Source: Prochlorococcus sp. AG-409-G20 (lineage in GTDB: Bacteria; Cyanobacteriota; Cyanobacteriia; PCC-6307; Cyanobiaceae). Taken from it: 64,000 nucleotides of DNA. The DNA is taken from contig QCJW01000007.1 of the NCBI GenBank assembly GCA_003215775.1, forward strand, positions 28,171 to 92,170. Direction: 5' to 3'. The notes under the pieces are model-generated. The model was not told the DNA's origin. It saw only the letters and a program-made list of their open reading frames with translations, and made no database searches. Of the stretch, positions 30,287 through 39,253 are shown piece after piece (the first letter of the stretch is position 1; every line of letters begins with the position of its first letter). Both the position numbers and the translations under genes were made by a program.

Positions 30287-30589
30287 TCAAGACTCAGGGA
30301 AGAGTTGAATTGTGTTGCCCTCTGCTAAACGCACAACAGCTTTTTTAACTTGAGAGCGCTTTCCAGCAAAACGACCTATTCGGCGCGTCCTTCTTGGAGG
30401 ATTCATAGTGCTCACACCTAATACCTTTACATCAAACATCTTTTCTACTGCTGCCTTGATATCAGGCTTCGCAGCACGATGATCAACCTCAAAAGTGTAT
30501 TGGTTGAGCTCTAAAGCACGAGTAGCTTTTTCGGTAATCAACGGACGTCTAATGACATCTGCTAATCGGCCAATAAAACGTTCAGTCAT
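30287..30589 (-). CDS. rplW: 50S ribosomal protein L23
   Basis: 100 residues from ATG 30589 ([17 protein letters not shown]), overlapping the rplD end by 8 nt; the longer frame from 30616 is unlikely. L23 sits at the tunnel exit and docks trigger factor and [24 protein letters not shown] is the family block, cut here to [13 protein letters not shown]. Confidence 0.97.
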   Translation of the reverse strand: MTERFIGRLADVIRRPLITEKATRALELNQYTFEVDHRAAKPDIKAAVEKMFDVKVLGVSTMNPPRRTRRIGRFAGKRSQVKKAVVRLAEGNTIQLFPES

Positions 30590-31217
30590 TTCCGTAGACC
30601 TCCCGGATGGTCTCAAGAGCGTCTTCGCCTAATACCAAAGAATTGGCATTTAATAGATCAAAGACATTTAAATGATTAGCAGACACCAACTTAACCTTCT
30701 CAAGATTGCGAATAGAGCGAGCTATTGTCTCAGAAGGATTAGAAAGAATAACCAAGACCTTTGAATCCTTTGAGATACCTAGTCGTCCAAGAGCTGAACT
30801 AATCTCACTGGTTTTAGGAGTTTTAAGAGTAGTTCCAAAATCCCTAACTACAACTGCATCACTTAATCGAGCCATAAAGGCTGTTCGCAAAGCCAATCGA
30901 CGTTCCTTTCGGTTCATCGAGAGGTTGTAGGTGCGAGGCTTAGGACCAAAGATAATTCCTCCGCCTGGACGTAAGGGAGTACGAATGGAACCTTGTCTAG
31001 CTCGACCAGTTCCTTTCTGTTTATAAGGCTTACGACCACCTCCACGAACTTCTGCCCTAGTAAGGGTACTTGCGGTACCTTGGCGACTATGAGCATGATG
31101 ACGCAAAACAGCTCGATGCATTAAATCACCAGCTGTAGAATCCTTGGCAACTTTGAGATCAATAGTTGCCTCGCCAGATTCCTTGCCCTGCCAATCTTTA
31201 ACTACACAACTAACCAT
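30582..31217 (-). CDS. rplD: 50S ribosomal protein L4
   Basis: 211 residues; its loop lines the tunnel constriction. [20 protein letters not shown] and [20 protein letters not shown] are typical. Its start shares one nt with the rplC stop (TAATG). In E. coli L4 also represses the S10 operon, but that leader is not conserved in cyanobacteria. Confidence 0.98.
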   Translation of the reverse strand: MVSCVVKDWQGKESGEATIDLKVAKDSTAGDLMHRAVLRHHAHSRQGTASTLTRAEVRGGGRKPYKQKGTGRARQGSIRTPLRPGGGIIFGPKPRTYNLSMNRKERRLALRTAFMARLSDAVVVRDFGTTLKTPKTSEISSALGRLGISKDSKVLVILSNPSETIARSIRNLEKVKLVSANHLNVFDLLNANSLVLGEDALETIREVYGND

Positions 31218-31873
31218 TACTTACCTCCTTGAGCAAGGTTCATCCCTACTCGCTTTGCAGGTCTGATATTGAGCAATGATCCAGGCTTCCCTGGAACAGA
31301 ACCTTTCACAACCAGAAGATTCAACTCACTATCAACTTTTAGTATCGTTAATCCACGAGTAGTCACTTTTTTTCCACCATATCGACCAGCCATCCTTTTG
31401 CCTGGATAAATGCGTCCTGGAGTTGTACCAGCACCAGTTGATCCAGGTTCTCTATGATTTTTTGAGCCGTGACTCATTGGCCCTCGACTAAAACCATGAC
31501 GCTTCTGGTAGCCAGAAAAGCCTCGACCCATAGTGTCACCACTAACATCAACCTTTTGACCAGCCTCAAAATCTCGAACAGTAATAGCACTGCCAATTTC
31601 AAAGCCCTCTAACGCTTCAACGCGATATTCACGTAAATAGCGAAGTAATCCGTCTCCAGATTTAGACAGATGTCCTTTAGCAGGCTTATTAATTAGCTTC
31701 TCACGAATTTCGCAGAAACCAATTTGCACCGCTGAATAACCATCGGTGTCGCTACTTTTTAATTGAGTGATCCGACACGGACCTGCTTCGATAAGTGTTA
31801 CCGGAACAGCTCTGCCTTGATCGTCGAAGAGCTGAGACATGCCCAGCTTCTTCCCAAGGATGCCAATAGACAT
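31217..31873 (-). CDS. rplC: 50S ribosomal protein L3
   Basis: 218 residues; early 50S assembly protein reaching the peptidyl transferase centre. [20 protein letters not shown] and [20 protein letters not shown] identify it. As rpsJ is not in front of it, rplC is the first gene of this cluster, and its leader (31874 to about 32160) is the probable control region. A GGAGG site lies 5 nt upstream of the ATG. Confidence 0.98.
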   Translation of the reverse strand: MSIGILGKKLGMSQLFDDQGRAVPVTLIEAGPCRITQLKSSDTDGYSAVQIGFCEIREKLINKPAKGHLSKSGDGLLRYLREYRVEALEGFEIGSAITVRDFEAGQKVDVSGDTMGRGFSGYQKRHGFSRGPMSHGSKNHREPGSTGAGTTPGRIYPGKRMAGRYGGKKVTTRGLTILKVDSELNLLVVKGSVPGKPGSLLNIRPAKRVGMNLAQGGK

Positions 31874-32257
31874 TTGGAGGAAAAAACACCAGCGTGTACT
31901 ACCTCAAGACAAGTCATGAGGTTTTGGAATCTGCTGATTAAATAAACGCTTTACCAACCTTAAAACTCAAAAGATCTCGGAGAAATCGATCACTTCAGAG
32001 CTGGCTAGCGAATAAATCAGCTGGCTGAGACTTGACGGGTCTTAAATAAAACAGTCAGTATCTCGGCAATAAATCTCTTTACTGCACTGGCCTTAGGACC
32101 TAGCGCAATCGCCAGGCCTGCCTAACACCTGGAGGCCCGGCTAGCGGACGGGCACAGAGTGTCAAGCAAACTAAAACACTACACCACCATGGTTCACCTA
32201 GTAATAATTTGCTTTAGCTGTCAAACTCAATCTGAATAAAAGACTTAGATTTAACTC
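31874..32257. other. Divergent control region between rplC and ndhN
   Basis: 384 nt without genes. Unlike other spacers here it has a compact GC-rich block (32085-32160) with several inverted repeats (listed separately), and repeated short words AGCTGGCT (31999-32006, 32019-32026) and GGCTAGCG (32003-32010, 32139-32146). It must hold promoters for both directions. Confidence 0.75.
32085..32160. promoter_or_regulatory. Structured GC-rich element, possible ribosomal-operon leader or small RNA
   Basis: Hairpin GCCCG/CGGGC at 32135-32153 with a 9-nt loop. The AGGCC word at 32114-32118 can pair with GGCCT at 32089-32093, while the overlapping CCAGG at 32112-32116 can pair with CCTGG at 32128-32132; these two pairings exclude each other. 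Strand cannot be decided from symmetry; the rplC leader (minus) is favoured by distance. Confidence 0.4.
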
Positions 32258-32719
32258 ATGCCGCTATTGCTTTCTGGAAAAGATTTTCGTAAAGAACTAG
32301 AAGAGGCTGGCTGCATAGCAATATTTGTGCCATTAGAAGGCGGAGCAGAAACTCGCTTACTGCGCCGACTTCGTGCTGGAGGATATAAAACTCAAATCAC
32401 AACTGCCAGAGGCCTTGGAGATCCGGAAGTTTTCCTTTCCAAGCTTCATGGGATTAGACCACCTCATTTAGGTCATCAATGTGTTGGACGTAATGGAGCT
32501 GTAGGAGAAGTTCAACAAGTCATGCCTCAATTAGGTGAATTACTGCTCGGAGATTCACCCATTGCCCTTTGGATTCTTGAAGGCCACGCCTTTTCGAAGT
32601 CTGAACTATCTGCCTTAATTGACCTTTGCAAAAAAGAACCACGCATAAAATTAATCGTGGAGATGGGAGGTGCACGAAGCCTCAAATGGCAACCAATGCA
32701 ACAACTGCTACGAAACTAA
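32258..32719 (+). CDS. ndhN: NDH-1 complex subunit N
   Basis: 153 residues. NdhN is a cyanobacteria/chloroplast-specific subunit of the hydrophilic arm of the thylakoid NAD(P)H dehydrogenase-like complex, used in respiration and cyclic electron flow. [40 protein letters not shown] and [15 protein letters not shown] are family blocks. It is divergent from the ribosomal cluster. Confidence 0.94.
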   Translation: MPLLLSGKDFRKELEEAGCIAIFVPLEGGAETRLLRRLRAGGYKTQITTARGLGDPEVFLSKLHGIRPPHLGHQCVGRNGAVGEVQQVMPQLGELLLGDSPIALWILEGHAFSKSELSALIDLCKKEPRIKLIVEMGGARSLKWQPMQQLLRN

Positions 32720-32781
32720 AACAAGATCCAAGAAGATCTATTGCCAATATGAATACTCCGTATGCAATTATTTGAGGAGCA

Positions 32782-32808
32782 GATCAAGTACCTTTTGAAG
32801 GTCTGATC
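32782..32808 (+). other. Hairpin upstream of tRNA-Gln
   Basis: GATCA...TGATC with an inner ACCTT/AAGGT stem and a small side bulge, ending 8 nt before the tRNA 5' end. There is no T run, so it is unlikely to be an intrinsic terminator; it may mark RNA processing or be chance. Confidence 0.35.
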
Positions 32809-32816
32809 CATTTCAT

Positions 32817-32888
32817 TGGGCCGTCGCCAAGTGGTAAGGCATCGGGTTTTGGTCCCGACATTCCTAGGTTCGAATCCTAGCGGCCCAG
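32817..32888 (+). tRNA. tRNA-Gln (UUG)
   Basis: 72 nt. Acceptor TGGGCCG/CGGCCCA with discriminator G, anticodon stem TCGGG/CCCGA with loop TTTTGGT giving anticodon UUG, and T-loop TTCGAAT. The U1-A72 pair is normal for tRNA-Gln. It lies 16 nt before a HAD-like gene in the same direction. Confidence 0.97.
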
Positions 32889-32904
32889 TTCAACTAACAA
32901 TTGA

Positions 32905-33681
32905 GTGACTTCTAAACCTCTTCTAATCTTTGATTTTGATGGGGTCATTGTTGATGGGATGTACGAATACTGGTCCAGTGCTCGGAAAGCATGCCTTGCA
33001 CTTTTAAAGAGCCGTTCAGATTCCAATATTTTGCCCAAGGAAATCCCATCAAACTTTCGGGAACTTCGCCCATGGATTAACCAAGGATGGGAAATGGTTC
33101 TCTTGGCAGCAGAAATGACACGTACTGAAAGTCCTCTAAACCACTACATACCAAGCATCTATGCATCTGAATACCATTTAAGATGTCAAGAGGCCCTGCA
33201 GATATGGAAGTGGACTGACAAGAAACTCCAAAACGCTCTAGACAATATTCGGACAGCTGAACTCACTCATAATCACAAACAATGGATTCAACTTCATAAA
33301 CCCTTTCTTCATATTTTTCCACTATTAAATTCAATTCATACCAAAGGGATTGAATGGGCTGTTTTAACTACCAAAGGCGAGTCTTTTACTTATGAGATTC
33401 TGAATTCACTGGGACTACAAGCAAATTTAGTTTATGGGCATGAATCAGGTAGCAAAATAAAAATCTTGAAGCAACTCAAAGCAAATCGATCGATTCAAGG
33501 TTTTATAGAAGACCGTCGCGCAACTCTTGAGCTAGTTCGAAGTACTCCAGAGACATCTGATATTCCTTGCTACCTGGCCAGCTGGGGTTACCTAAAGCCT
33601 AATGATATCGACAATCTTCCAAAAGAAATTCATCTGCTAAAACCAGAAAATCTGATGGCCCCCTTGGCGAGAGCAATCTAA
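32905..33681 (+). CDS. HAD-like hydrolase
   Basis: 258 residues from a GTG at 32905 (no ATG precedes the essential motif). Motif I is IFDFDGVIVDGM with the nucleophile Asp and general acid Asp; WAVLTTKGESF fits motif II (Thr) and GFIEDRRATLELV fits motif IV (acidic pair). The long helical cap lies between. Substrate unknown; conserved in picocyanobacteria as a possible phosphatase. It starts right after tRNA-Gln and ends just before the LexA-type box of recA. Confidence 0.78.
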   Translation: MTSKPLLIFDFDGVIVDGMYEYWSSARKACLALLKSRSDSNILPKEIPSNFRELRPWINQGWEMVLLAAEMTRTESPLNHYIPSIYASEYHLRCQEALQIWKWTDKKLQNALDNIRTAELTHNHKQWIQLHKPFLHIFPLLNSIHTKGIEWAVLTTKGESFTYEILNSLGLQANLVYGHESGSKIKILKQLKANRSIQGFIEDRRATLELVRSTPETSDIPCYLASWGYLKPNDIDNLPKEIHLLKPENLMAPLARAI

Positions 33682-33689
33682 TTCGGTAG

Positions 33690-33703
33690 GGTACGCTTGT
33701 ACT
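33690..33703 (+). promoter_or_regulatory. LexA-type SOS box upstream of recA
   Basis: GGTACGCTTGTACT matches the cyanobacterial LexA consensus RGTACNNNDGTWCB at every position (consensus from memory). It lies 130 nt before the recA ATG and 9 nt after the upstream gene, where a recA promoter would be expected. Confidence 0.75.
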
Positions 33704-33833
33704 ACTTCAAGGTAAAGAGGTTGGCGGCCGAAATTGCTTATCTAAAGTACTAGTTCAAAGAATTCAAACTTTGCGCAAGGCATCCAAATCGACATGCACA
33801 TGAACCTCTTCATCTATCACTAAAAAAATTCCA

Positions 33834-34964
33834 ATGCCAACTGAACGCAAAACAATCTCATCACACAATGCAGACTCTCAACGCCCGGGAGAACGCGATA
33901 AAGCCCTCAGCATGGTTCTTGGCCAAATAGAACGCAATTTTGGCAAAGGCTCAATCATGCGGCTGGGAGATGCTTCAAGGATGCGGGTGGAAACGATATC
34001 AACCGGTGCATTAACTTTGGATCTTGCACTGGGCGGAGGTTACCCAAAAGGAAGAGTTATAGAAGTATATGGACCCGAGAGCTCTGGGAAAACAACACTC
34101 ACATTGCATGCAATTGCGGAAGTGCAACGCCGCGGAGGAGTAGCGGCCTTTGTCGATGCAGAGCATGCTCTTGACCCTTTCTATGCCGCCTCTTTAGGTG
34201 TCGATGTTGAGAATCTACTGGTATCTCAACCAGATACCGGTGAGATGGCACTAGAAATTGTTGATCAATTAGTCAGATCAGCCGCCGTTGACCTAGTCGT
34301 TGTCGATTCTGTAGCCGCTCTAACTCCCCGTGCAGAAATTGAAGGAGAGATGGGAGATCTAGCAATCGGAAGTCAAGCTCGCCTCATGAGTCAAGCGATG
34401 AGGAAAATTACAGGCAACATCGGCAAATCAGGCTGCACAGTTATTTTCTTAAATCAACTGCGGCTTAAAATAGGAATCACATACGGCAACCCAGAAACAA
34501 CTACCGGAGGTAATGCACTCAAGTTTTATGCATCAGTAAGACTAGATATACGACGTATTCAAACATTGAAAAGGGGTACAGAAGAGTATGGAATTCGTGC
34601 GAAGGTGAAAGTAGCAAAGAATAAAGTTGCCCCCCCATTTCGTATAGCTGAATTTGACATTCTATTTGGCAAAGGAATAAGCACATTGGGATGTTTACTC
34701 GATTTGGCCGAAGAAACATCTGTAGTTACACGAAAAGGTGCCTGGTATAGCTACGAAGGAGACAATATTGGGCAAGGACGTGACAATACGATTACTTGGC
34801 TCGAACAGAATCCTGAGAATAAAGAGAAAATCGAAGCATTAGTACGGCAAAAACTAACAGAAGGGTCTGAAGTTAGTGCCAATTCAATGAGACCAATTGC
34901 AACTGCAGCAGCCAAGGCAACAAATACCAAACAATCTATAACTACAAATATTGAAGCTGCCTAA
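33834..34964 (+). CDS. recA: Recombinase RecA
   Basis: 376 residues. RecA forms filaments on single-stranded DNA, drives strand exchange and triggers LexA self-cleavage. Walker A is [10 protein letters not shown], with [12 protein letters not shown] and [20 protein letters not shown] following. The N-terminal extension ([19 protein letters not shown]) and a Thr/Ala-rich tail are slightly longer than in E. coli (353). A perfect LexA-type box lies upstream. Confidence 0.99.
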   Translation: MPTERKTISSHNADSQRPGERDKALSMVLGQIERNFGKGSIMRLGDASRMRVETISTGALTLDLALGGGYPKGRVIEVYGPESSGKTTLTLHAIAEVQRRGGVAAFVDAEHALDPFYAASLGVDVENLLVSQPDTGEMALEIVDQLVRSAAVDLVVVDSVAALTPRAEIEGEMGDLAIGSQARLMSQAMRKITGNIGKSGCTVIFLNQLRLKIGITYGNPETTTGGNALKFYASVRLDIRRIQTLKRGTEEYGIRAKVKVAKNKVAPPFRIAEFDILFGKGISTLGCLLDLAEETSVVTRKGAWYSYEGDNIGQGRDNTITWLEQNPENKEKIEALVRQKLTEGSEVSANSMRPIATAAAKATNTKQSITTNIEAA

Positions 34965-35036
34965 CAACCAATAGAGAAAAAAGTGTACAAATTAATAAAG
35001 ATAGAAGTAAAAAAATTATATCAACAATCAATAGTT

Positions 35037-35276
35037 TCAACTCATATCAGCTGGGATCCACCAACCAGCAGCAGGACCAATAAATCTAACAACCACCCAC
35101 AAAACAATTAAAGACCCAATTCCAATCCAAGCACCACGCTGAGTGATTGAATAAAATTGTTGTTTTTGATTCTGGGTAATAGGTAGCCAGCTAACAATTC
35201 TGGAAGAAGTATCTTGTTTATCCTTGGTCTGACGAGGTGGCAAGCCTTGACTTGCTCTACGACGAGCCTCTCCCAT
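35037..35276 (-). CDS. DUF2839 family small membrane protein
   Basis: 79 residues. The N-terminus MGEARRRASQGLPPRQ is the hallmark of this cyanobacterial/plastid family of unknown function; residues 45-70 form one or two hydrophobic stretches (GAWIGIGSLIVLWVVVRFIG). It lies 38 nt downstream of the DinG-like gene on the same strand and converges with recA. Confidence 0.85.
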   Translation of the reverse strand: MGEARRRASQGLPPRQTKDKQDTSSRIVSWLPITQNQKQQFYSITQRGAWIGIGSLIVLWVVVRFIGPAAGWWIPADMS

Positions 35277-35314
35277 GATGATAATAAGCAGTTTTCAGGA
35301 CAAGATTACGATGC

Positions 35315-36760
35315 CTAATCTGGCAATAGCCTATGCAGAGATGTCCAAGGTTCTAAAGCCTTAAGTATCTCCAGTCCCCAACTACGTGCTTTCAATCTTC
35401 CGTCAAGCACTGCCAATCTAGTCTGAGTATTTCTAATAGGAGCAACTGCCTGGGACAAAACATCAAGAGCCTCTGGCAATAAGAAATCACGGAACCAATC
35501 TTGACCCTGACACTTATAGGACTCGACTCTGGCTGCAACCAAAGGTGATTCCAAACTTGCAAAAGGTAACAATGCAACCACTAATTGCTCTGGAGATGGA
35601 AGTTGATCATGATATTTAATCCACCATGACCAAGTACAACAAATAACACCATTGGCTTCTGGTGCTGTTGTTTCATGTACAACTCTTCGTCCGAATTCAG
35701 CAGCTAATTGACTAGTCAACGTCATTCTTAATTCAAAATCATCTAACAAGATTATTGTGAGGCCAGAACGACCAAGAATCAACCTAAGAGATTGTTCTAA
35801 TAGATGAGATGCATATACCTCTGTATTGGGCAATGGTTGACGACTAGGCGCAAAAAGAGATATCGGTTCTTGCAAGCCTGATCCGACTAATTGCACCTTT
35901 GCATCAAAAGGTTTTACCAAAGAATTCAATGACATTAATAACAATTGATTATTAACAGATTCAGAAATCAAGAGAGAAGGTTGATCAGTCAGAAGTCCAG
36001 TAAGTAACTTAAGAGGGTCCAAAGGCTTTAGACACCAATTCCACTTAAGAGTCTTATGTTCAAGCTCAGCCCAACTTGCCCAAGATTTGCAATCAGTTTT
36101 TAAAAATTGAGACCATGGTGAAAGAGATGGATTGAGAATATTTAGAAGATCTTTAAGCTTAACTATTTCATCGTAATCAATTCGCACCTGGTCATTCAAT
36201 CTTGAAGCCTGATTAAAAAGCTTGACACTTATTCGCTCATGCAATTGCATAATTGCTAAATCAGCCGAAGGGAAGGCCCGCCTAAGCTTTTCCCAATCCT
36301 CAGTCTTAATAACTATAGCCATTACTTCTCTCAGTCTTGTCGCAAGTCTTTCAACTTCTGGAACTATGAGTTGTCTTGAACTAAGAAAGCCTTTTCGGTA
36401 AGCGTCAAGCAATCCAGCATAGTCAAGTAACCACAATTGATCACCATTAGGAGGAGTCTCTCCTTGCCAAAGGGGAAGGTGCAAGCCTTCGGCTTTTAAT
36501 CTAGGTATCTCAATATTTAGCAATCGATTACGTTCCTTCCCAGAAAGAACAATTGTCCCGGCCATTCTGTCTAGGCACAACGGGATCAACAGACCTAGCC
36601 ACCAACAATTATATCCAGCAGAATCAAGCTCTATAAGAGTTTGGTCGCCTCTTCTAAGACTACGGGCAACCAGTCGGCTTAAAGTTAGATGATGTGGCCA
36701 TGCAAATTGTTCCTGCTTAAGCAACCTTCTGACCTGATTATGCGCCCTTGCTTCAAACAT
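35315..36760 (-). CDS. Degenerate DinG/XPD-like helicase protein
   Basis: 481 residues. The C-terminal third resembles the second helicase domain of DinG-type enzymes: EVYASHLLEQSLRLILGRSG, VVALLPFASLESPLVAARVE and a motif-VI-like LSQAVAPIRNTQTRLAVLDGR. But the place where Walker A should lie reads RRGDQTLIELDSAGYNCWWL, with no GxGKT, and I see no DEAH box. It is therefore probably not an active ATPase, or a diverged one. Conserved next to tyrA and DUF2839 suggests a kept role, not a fresh pseudogene, because the frame is intact. Confidence 0.55.
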   Translation of the reverse strand: MFEARAHNQVRRLLKQEQFAWPHHLTLSRLVARSLRRGDQTLIELDSAGYNCWWLGLLIPLCLDRMAGTIVLSGKERNRLLNIEIPRLKAEGLHLPLWQGETPPNGDQLWLLDYAGLLDAYRKGFLSSRQLIVPEVERLATRLREVMAIVIKTEDWEKLRRAFPSADLAIMQLHERISVKLFNQASRLNDQVRIDYDEIVKLKDLLNILNPSLSPWSQFLKTDCKSWASWAELEHKTLKWNWCLKPLDPLKLLTGLLTDQPSLLISESVNNQLLLMSLNSLVKPFDAKVQLVGSGLQEPISLFAPSRQPLPNTEVYASHLLEQSLRLILGRSGLTIILLDDFELRMTLTSQLAAEFGRRVVHETTAPEANGVICCTWSWWIKYHDQLPSPEQLVVALLPFASLESPLVAARVESYKCQGQDWFRDFLLPEALDVLSQAVAPIRNTQTRLAVLDGRLKARSWGLEILKALEPWTSLHRLLPD

Positions 36761-36813
36761 TGCTACAGCCTACATAAATAAAAAGCTTGGCTAATAATTA
36801 TTATTCAATCAAC

Positions 36814-37719
36814 ATGATGAGTAAAGAACAAATCCAATACATGATCGAGCAACCAACAAAATCTAGATGCATCGGGATAGTCGGCTTAGGACTAATAGGA
36901 GGCTCGTTAGGTTTAGAACTTCAATCACGTGGGTGGGAAGTGCATGGAGTTGTTCATAGGTCAGCAACTCTAAAAAGAGCCAAAGAAAGAAAGCTAGCTA
37001 ATGTAATAAGCACAAATCTAGAAATCCTTAATGATTGCCAAATAATTTTTATTGCTTTGCCTTTGGACAAAATCATAAATCCATCCAATCACTTAATTAA
37101 TTCTTTACCCAAAAGTGCAGTTATTACTGACGTAGGATCCGTCAAAAGTCCTGTTGTTAAAACCTGGCAAAATCTCCATCCACGATTTGTAGGAAGTCAC
37201 CCTATGGCTGGGAGTGCCGAAGAGGGTGTCAATGCAGGTGAACTAGGACTATTCAACCAACGACCCTGGGTAGCTACACCCAACTCAAAAACAGATATTG
37301 AAGCACTTGAAATAATTCACCAAATAGCCATTTCAATTGGCAGCGAATGGATTACAACTGATGCAAATAAACATGATGAGGCTGTAGCACTCATATCACA
37401 TTTACCAGTATTTATAAGTGCAGCCTTATTAAAAACTCTGGGGAATCTTGAATCAAAATCTATAAACCAATTAGCAAAGTCTCTTGCATCAAGTGGCTTT
37501 TCAGATACGTCAAGAGTGGGCGGGGGGAATCCTAATCTAGGGAAAGCCATGGCACAAAATAACACTAAGGAAATTTTAAAGGCACTAAACTCCTACCGTA
37601 AGAATATAGAAGATTTGGAAAGGAAGATACAACTTTCGTCATGGGAGCAATTGCAAATTGACCTTGAGTTTACAAAGCAATTACGTTCAGATTTTATCAA
37701 AGGAAATCAATCAAATTAA
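36814..37719 (+). CDS. tyrA: Prephenate/arogenate dehydrogenase
   Basis: About 301 residues from ATG 36814; a TTG at 36787 and ATG 36841 are alternatives and none has a clear ribosome site. Rossmann motif GIVGLGLIGGSLG, then GSHPMAGSAEEGV and the catalytic-His block AVALISHLPVFISAALL. It makes tyrosine; in cyanobacteria the substrate is usually arogenate with NADP. Its end overlaps the convergent crtD gene by 4 nt. Confidence 0.93.
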   Translation: MMSKEQIQYMIEQPTKSRCIGIVGLGLIGGSLGLELQSRGWEVHGVVHRSATLKRAKERKLANVISTNLEILNDCQIIFIALPLDKIINPSNHLINSLPKSAVITDVGSVKSPVVKTWQNLHPRFVGSHPMAGSAEEGVNAGELGLFNQRPWVATPNSKTDIEALEIIHQIAISIGSEWITTDANKHDEAVALISHLPVFISAALLKTLGNLESKSINQLAKSLASSGFSDTSRVGGGNPNLGKAMAQNNTKEILKALNSYRKNIEDLERKIQLSSWEQLQIDLEFTKQLRSDFIKGNQSN

Positions 37720-39221
37720 CTGCTTAAGTTCAGACTAAGTCCTCTATTTGCCATTAGTTGTCGAGACGCAATCAGCGCAGAGTGACTAACTCCTGCTGTA
37801 CCTTCACCTGGATAAATAGAGTCTCCACAAAGCCATAAACCTCTGACTGGAGTCCTACTAGCAAGTCCGAACAAGCCAAATCTTTCTGGATACTGAGCAA
37901 GCCCACCTACAATTCCATTAGGCCTTCCTGTCCATTTTACAAAACTGCGGGGAGTTGCAAGTTCTTTATGAATCCAAGCTGTATATGAAATACCCATATG
38001 CTTGTATAACGCTTGGACAATCTTTTCCAAAATAATCTCTTTTTGTTGGACATATGAGGTCTTATCCAATGAACACCAGAAACTAGTTTGAGTAAAAATA
38101 CTTGCAATCAAAGTAGCTTCACCTAGTGGTGCTCGACCATCTCCATCCCGGCTGACTGAAATAAATAAAGACCCTGGGTCCTTGACATTAATCTGAAGAT
38201 GATTGGGGCAATTATCTGGCAAATCACTTCGAGCAATAGCAGCATAAAAAACCAGTGCTCCACTAGGCTTAGGCAATTCCCGCAAACACTGAACATATTC
38301 GGACGGTAAGCATGAATTATCAGAAATTAATTCAAGAAGGGACTGTGGTGGAAGAGTAAAGACGACATCATTAGCCAATAATTCTTGTAAACCATTTGGA
38401 GAAGAGACTGAAATCTTCCAACCTTGGTCAGAAGCAACTTTAAGGCCAACAACTTTATGGCGAAGTAATAATTGACCTCCATTAGTGCAAAATGATCTTC
38501 TTAGAAGATCACTAAGGACTTGCATTGAACCATCAAGATGCCATAAGCCATGTGGTTCCTGAGCCATTTGCAAAACAGTTGCACCATAAAGTGCGGATGT
38601 TCGAGAGGCTATTGTCTGTGAATATAACCTTAACTGTAAGTCAAGAAACTTGATTAAACGTTTATCGGTATAACAACCAGTTAACTTGAGTAAATCAACA
38701 ACTGAACTCTGAATAAACAAACCCGAAGGTATATTATCTAGACGAAATGCCTGGATAAGTTTTACTAAATCCCAAAAATTTCTTGTAGGTATCACAGGAT
38801 CTCTAACAGAAAACTTCCAGTTACTTTCATGCAAAAGTTTGCAAATTGTCCAAAATGGCTCACTACCAGGAAATTGCCGTTTTCTCTCTATCTCCCATTT
38901 CTTTTTGTTATGCCATAGAGCAATAGGTTCCATTCCATCTGCCAGGTCAATTACGCAAGCAGGGTCCAAAATGGTTGCTACCGGCAATTCCAAACTTAAA
39001 TGCCTAAACAACCGCTGATGAATTCCACCTATCTCCAATCCAGCAACTTGAGTTGCACCAACATCAAATAAATAAGAACCTCTCCGAAAAGTACCTGCAC
39101 ATCCTCCTACTTGAGAATGGCTTTCCAAAAGTGTTACTGGAACTCCTTCATGTGCAAGCAATGCGGCTGAAGTCAGACCTGCTATCCCAGCACCAATAAC
39201 GACTACTGATTCATCAGTCAT
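37716..39221 (-). CDS. crtD: Carotenoid C-3',4' desaturase-like FAD oxidoreductase
   Basis: 501 residues from ATG 39221, which has AGGAAGG about 8 nt upstream (better than ATG 39242). N-terminal FAD motif VVVIGAGIAGLTSAALLA, then GGCAGTFRRGSYLFDVGATQ and VAGLEIGGIHQRLF, the combination that marks CrtD rather than CrtH, the prolycopene isomerase. The C-terminal GLWLCGDSIYPGEGTAGVSHSA closes the FAD site. In other cyanobacteria CrtD serves myxoxanthophyll synthesis; Prochlorococcus is not known for that pigment, so the real substrate is uncertain. Confidence 0.85.
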   Translation of the reverse strand: MTDESVVVIGAGIAGLTSAALLAHEGVPVTLLESHSQVGGCAGTFRRGSYLFDVGATQVAGLEIGGIHQRLFRHLSLELPVATILDPACVIDLADGMEPIALWHNKKKWEIERKRQFPGSEPFWTICKLLHESNWKFSVRDPVIPTRNFWDLVKLIQAFRLDNIPSGLFIQSSVVDLLKLTGCYTDKRLIKFLDLQLRLYSQTIASRTSALYGATVLQMAQEPHGLWHLDGSMQVLSDLLRRSFCTNGGQLLLRHKVVGLKVASDQGWKISVSSPNGLQELLANDVVFTLPPQSLLELISDNSCLPSEYVQCLRELPKPSGALVFYAAIARSDLPDNCPNHLQINVKDPGSLFISVSRDGDGRAPLGEATLIASIFTQTSFWCSLDKTSYVQQKEIILEKIVQALYKHMGISYTAWIHKELATPRSFVKWTGRPNGIVGGLAQYPERFGLFGLASRTPVRGLWLCGDSIYPGEGTAGVSHSALIASRQLMANRGLSLNLSS

Positions 39222-39253
39222 AACAATACCCTTCCTAAACATTCAAAAAATCT

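Noticed and set aside
33757..33770. Second possible LexA half-site AGTACTAGTTC upstream of recA
   Set aside because: The spacing between half-sites is two nt, not four, so it does not fit the consensus.
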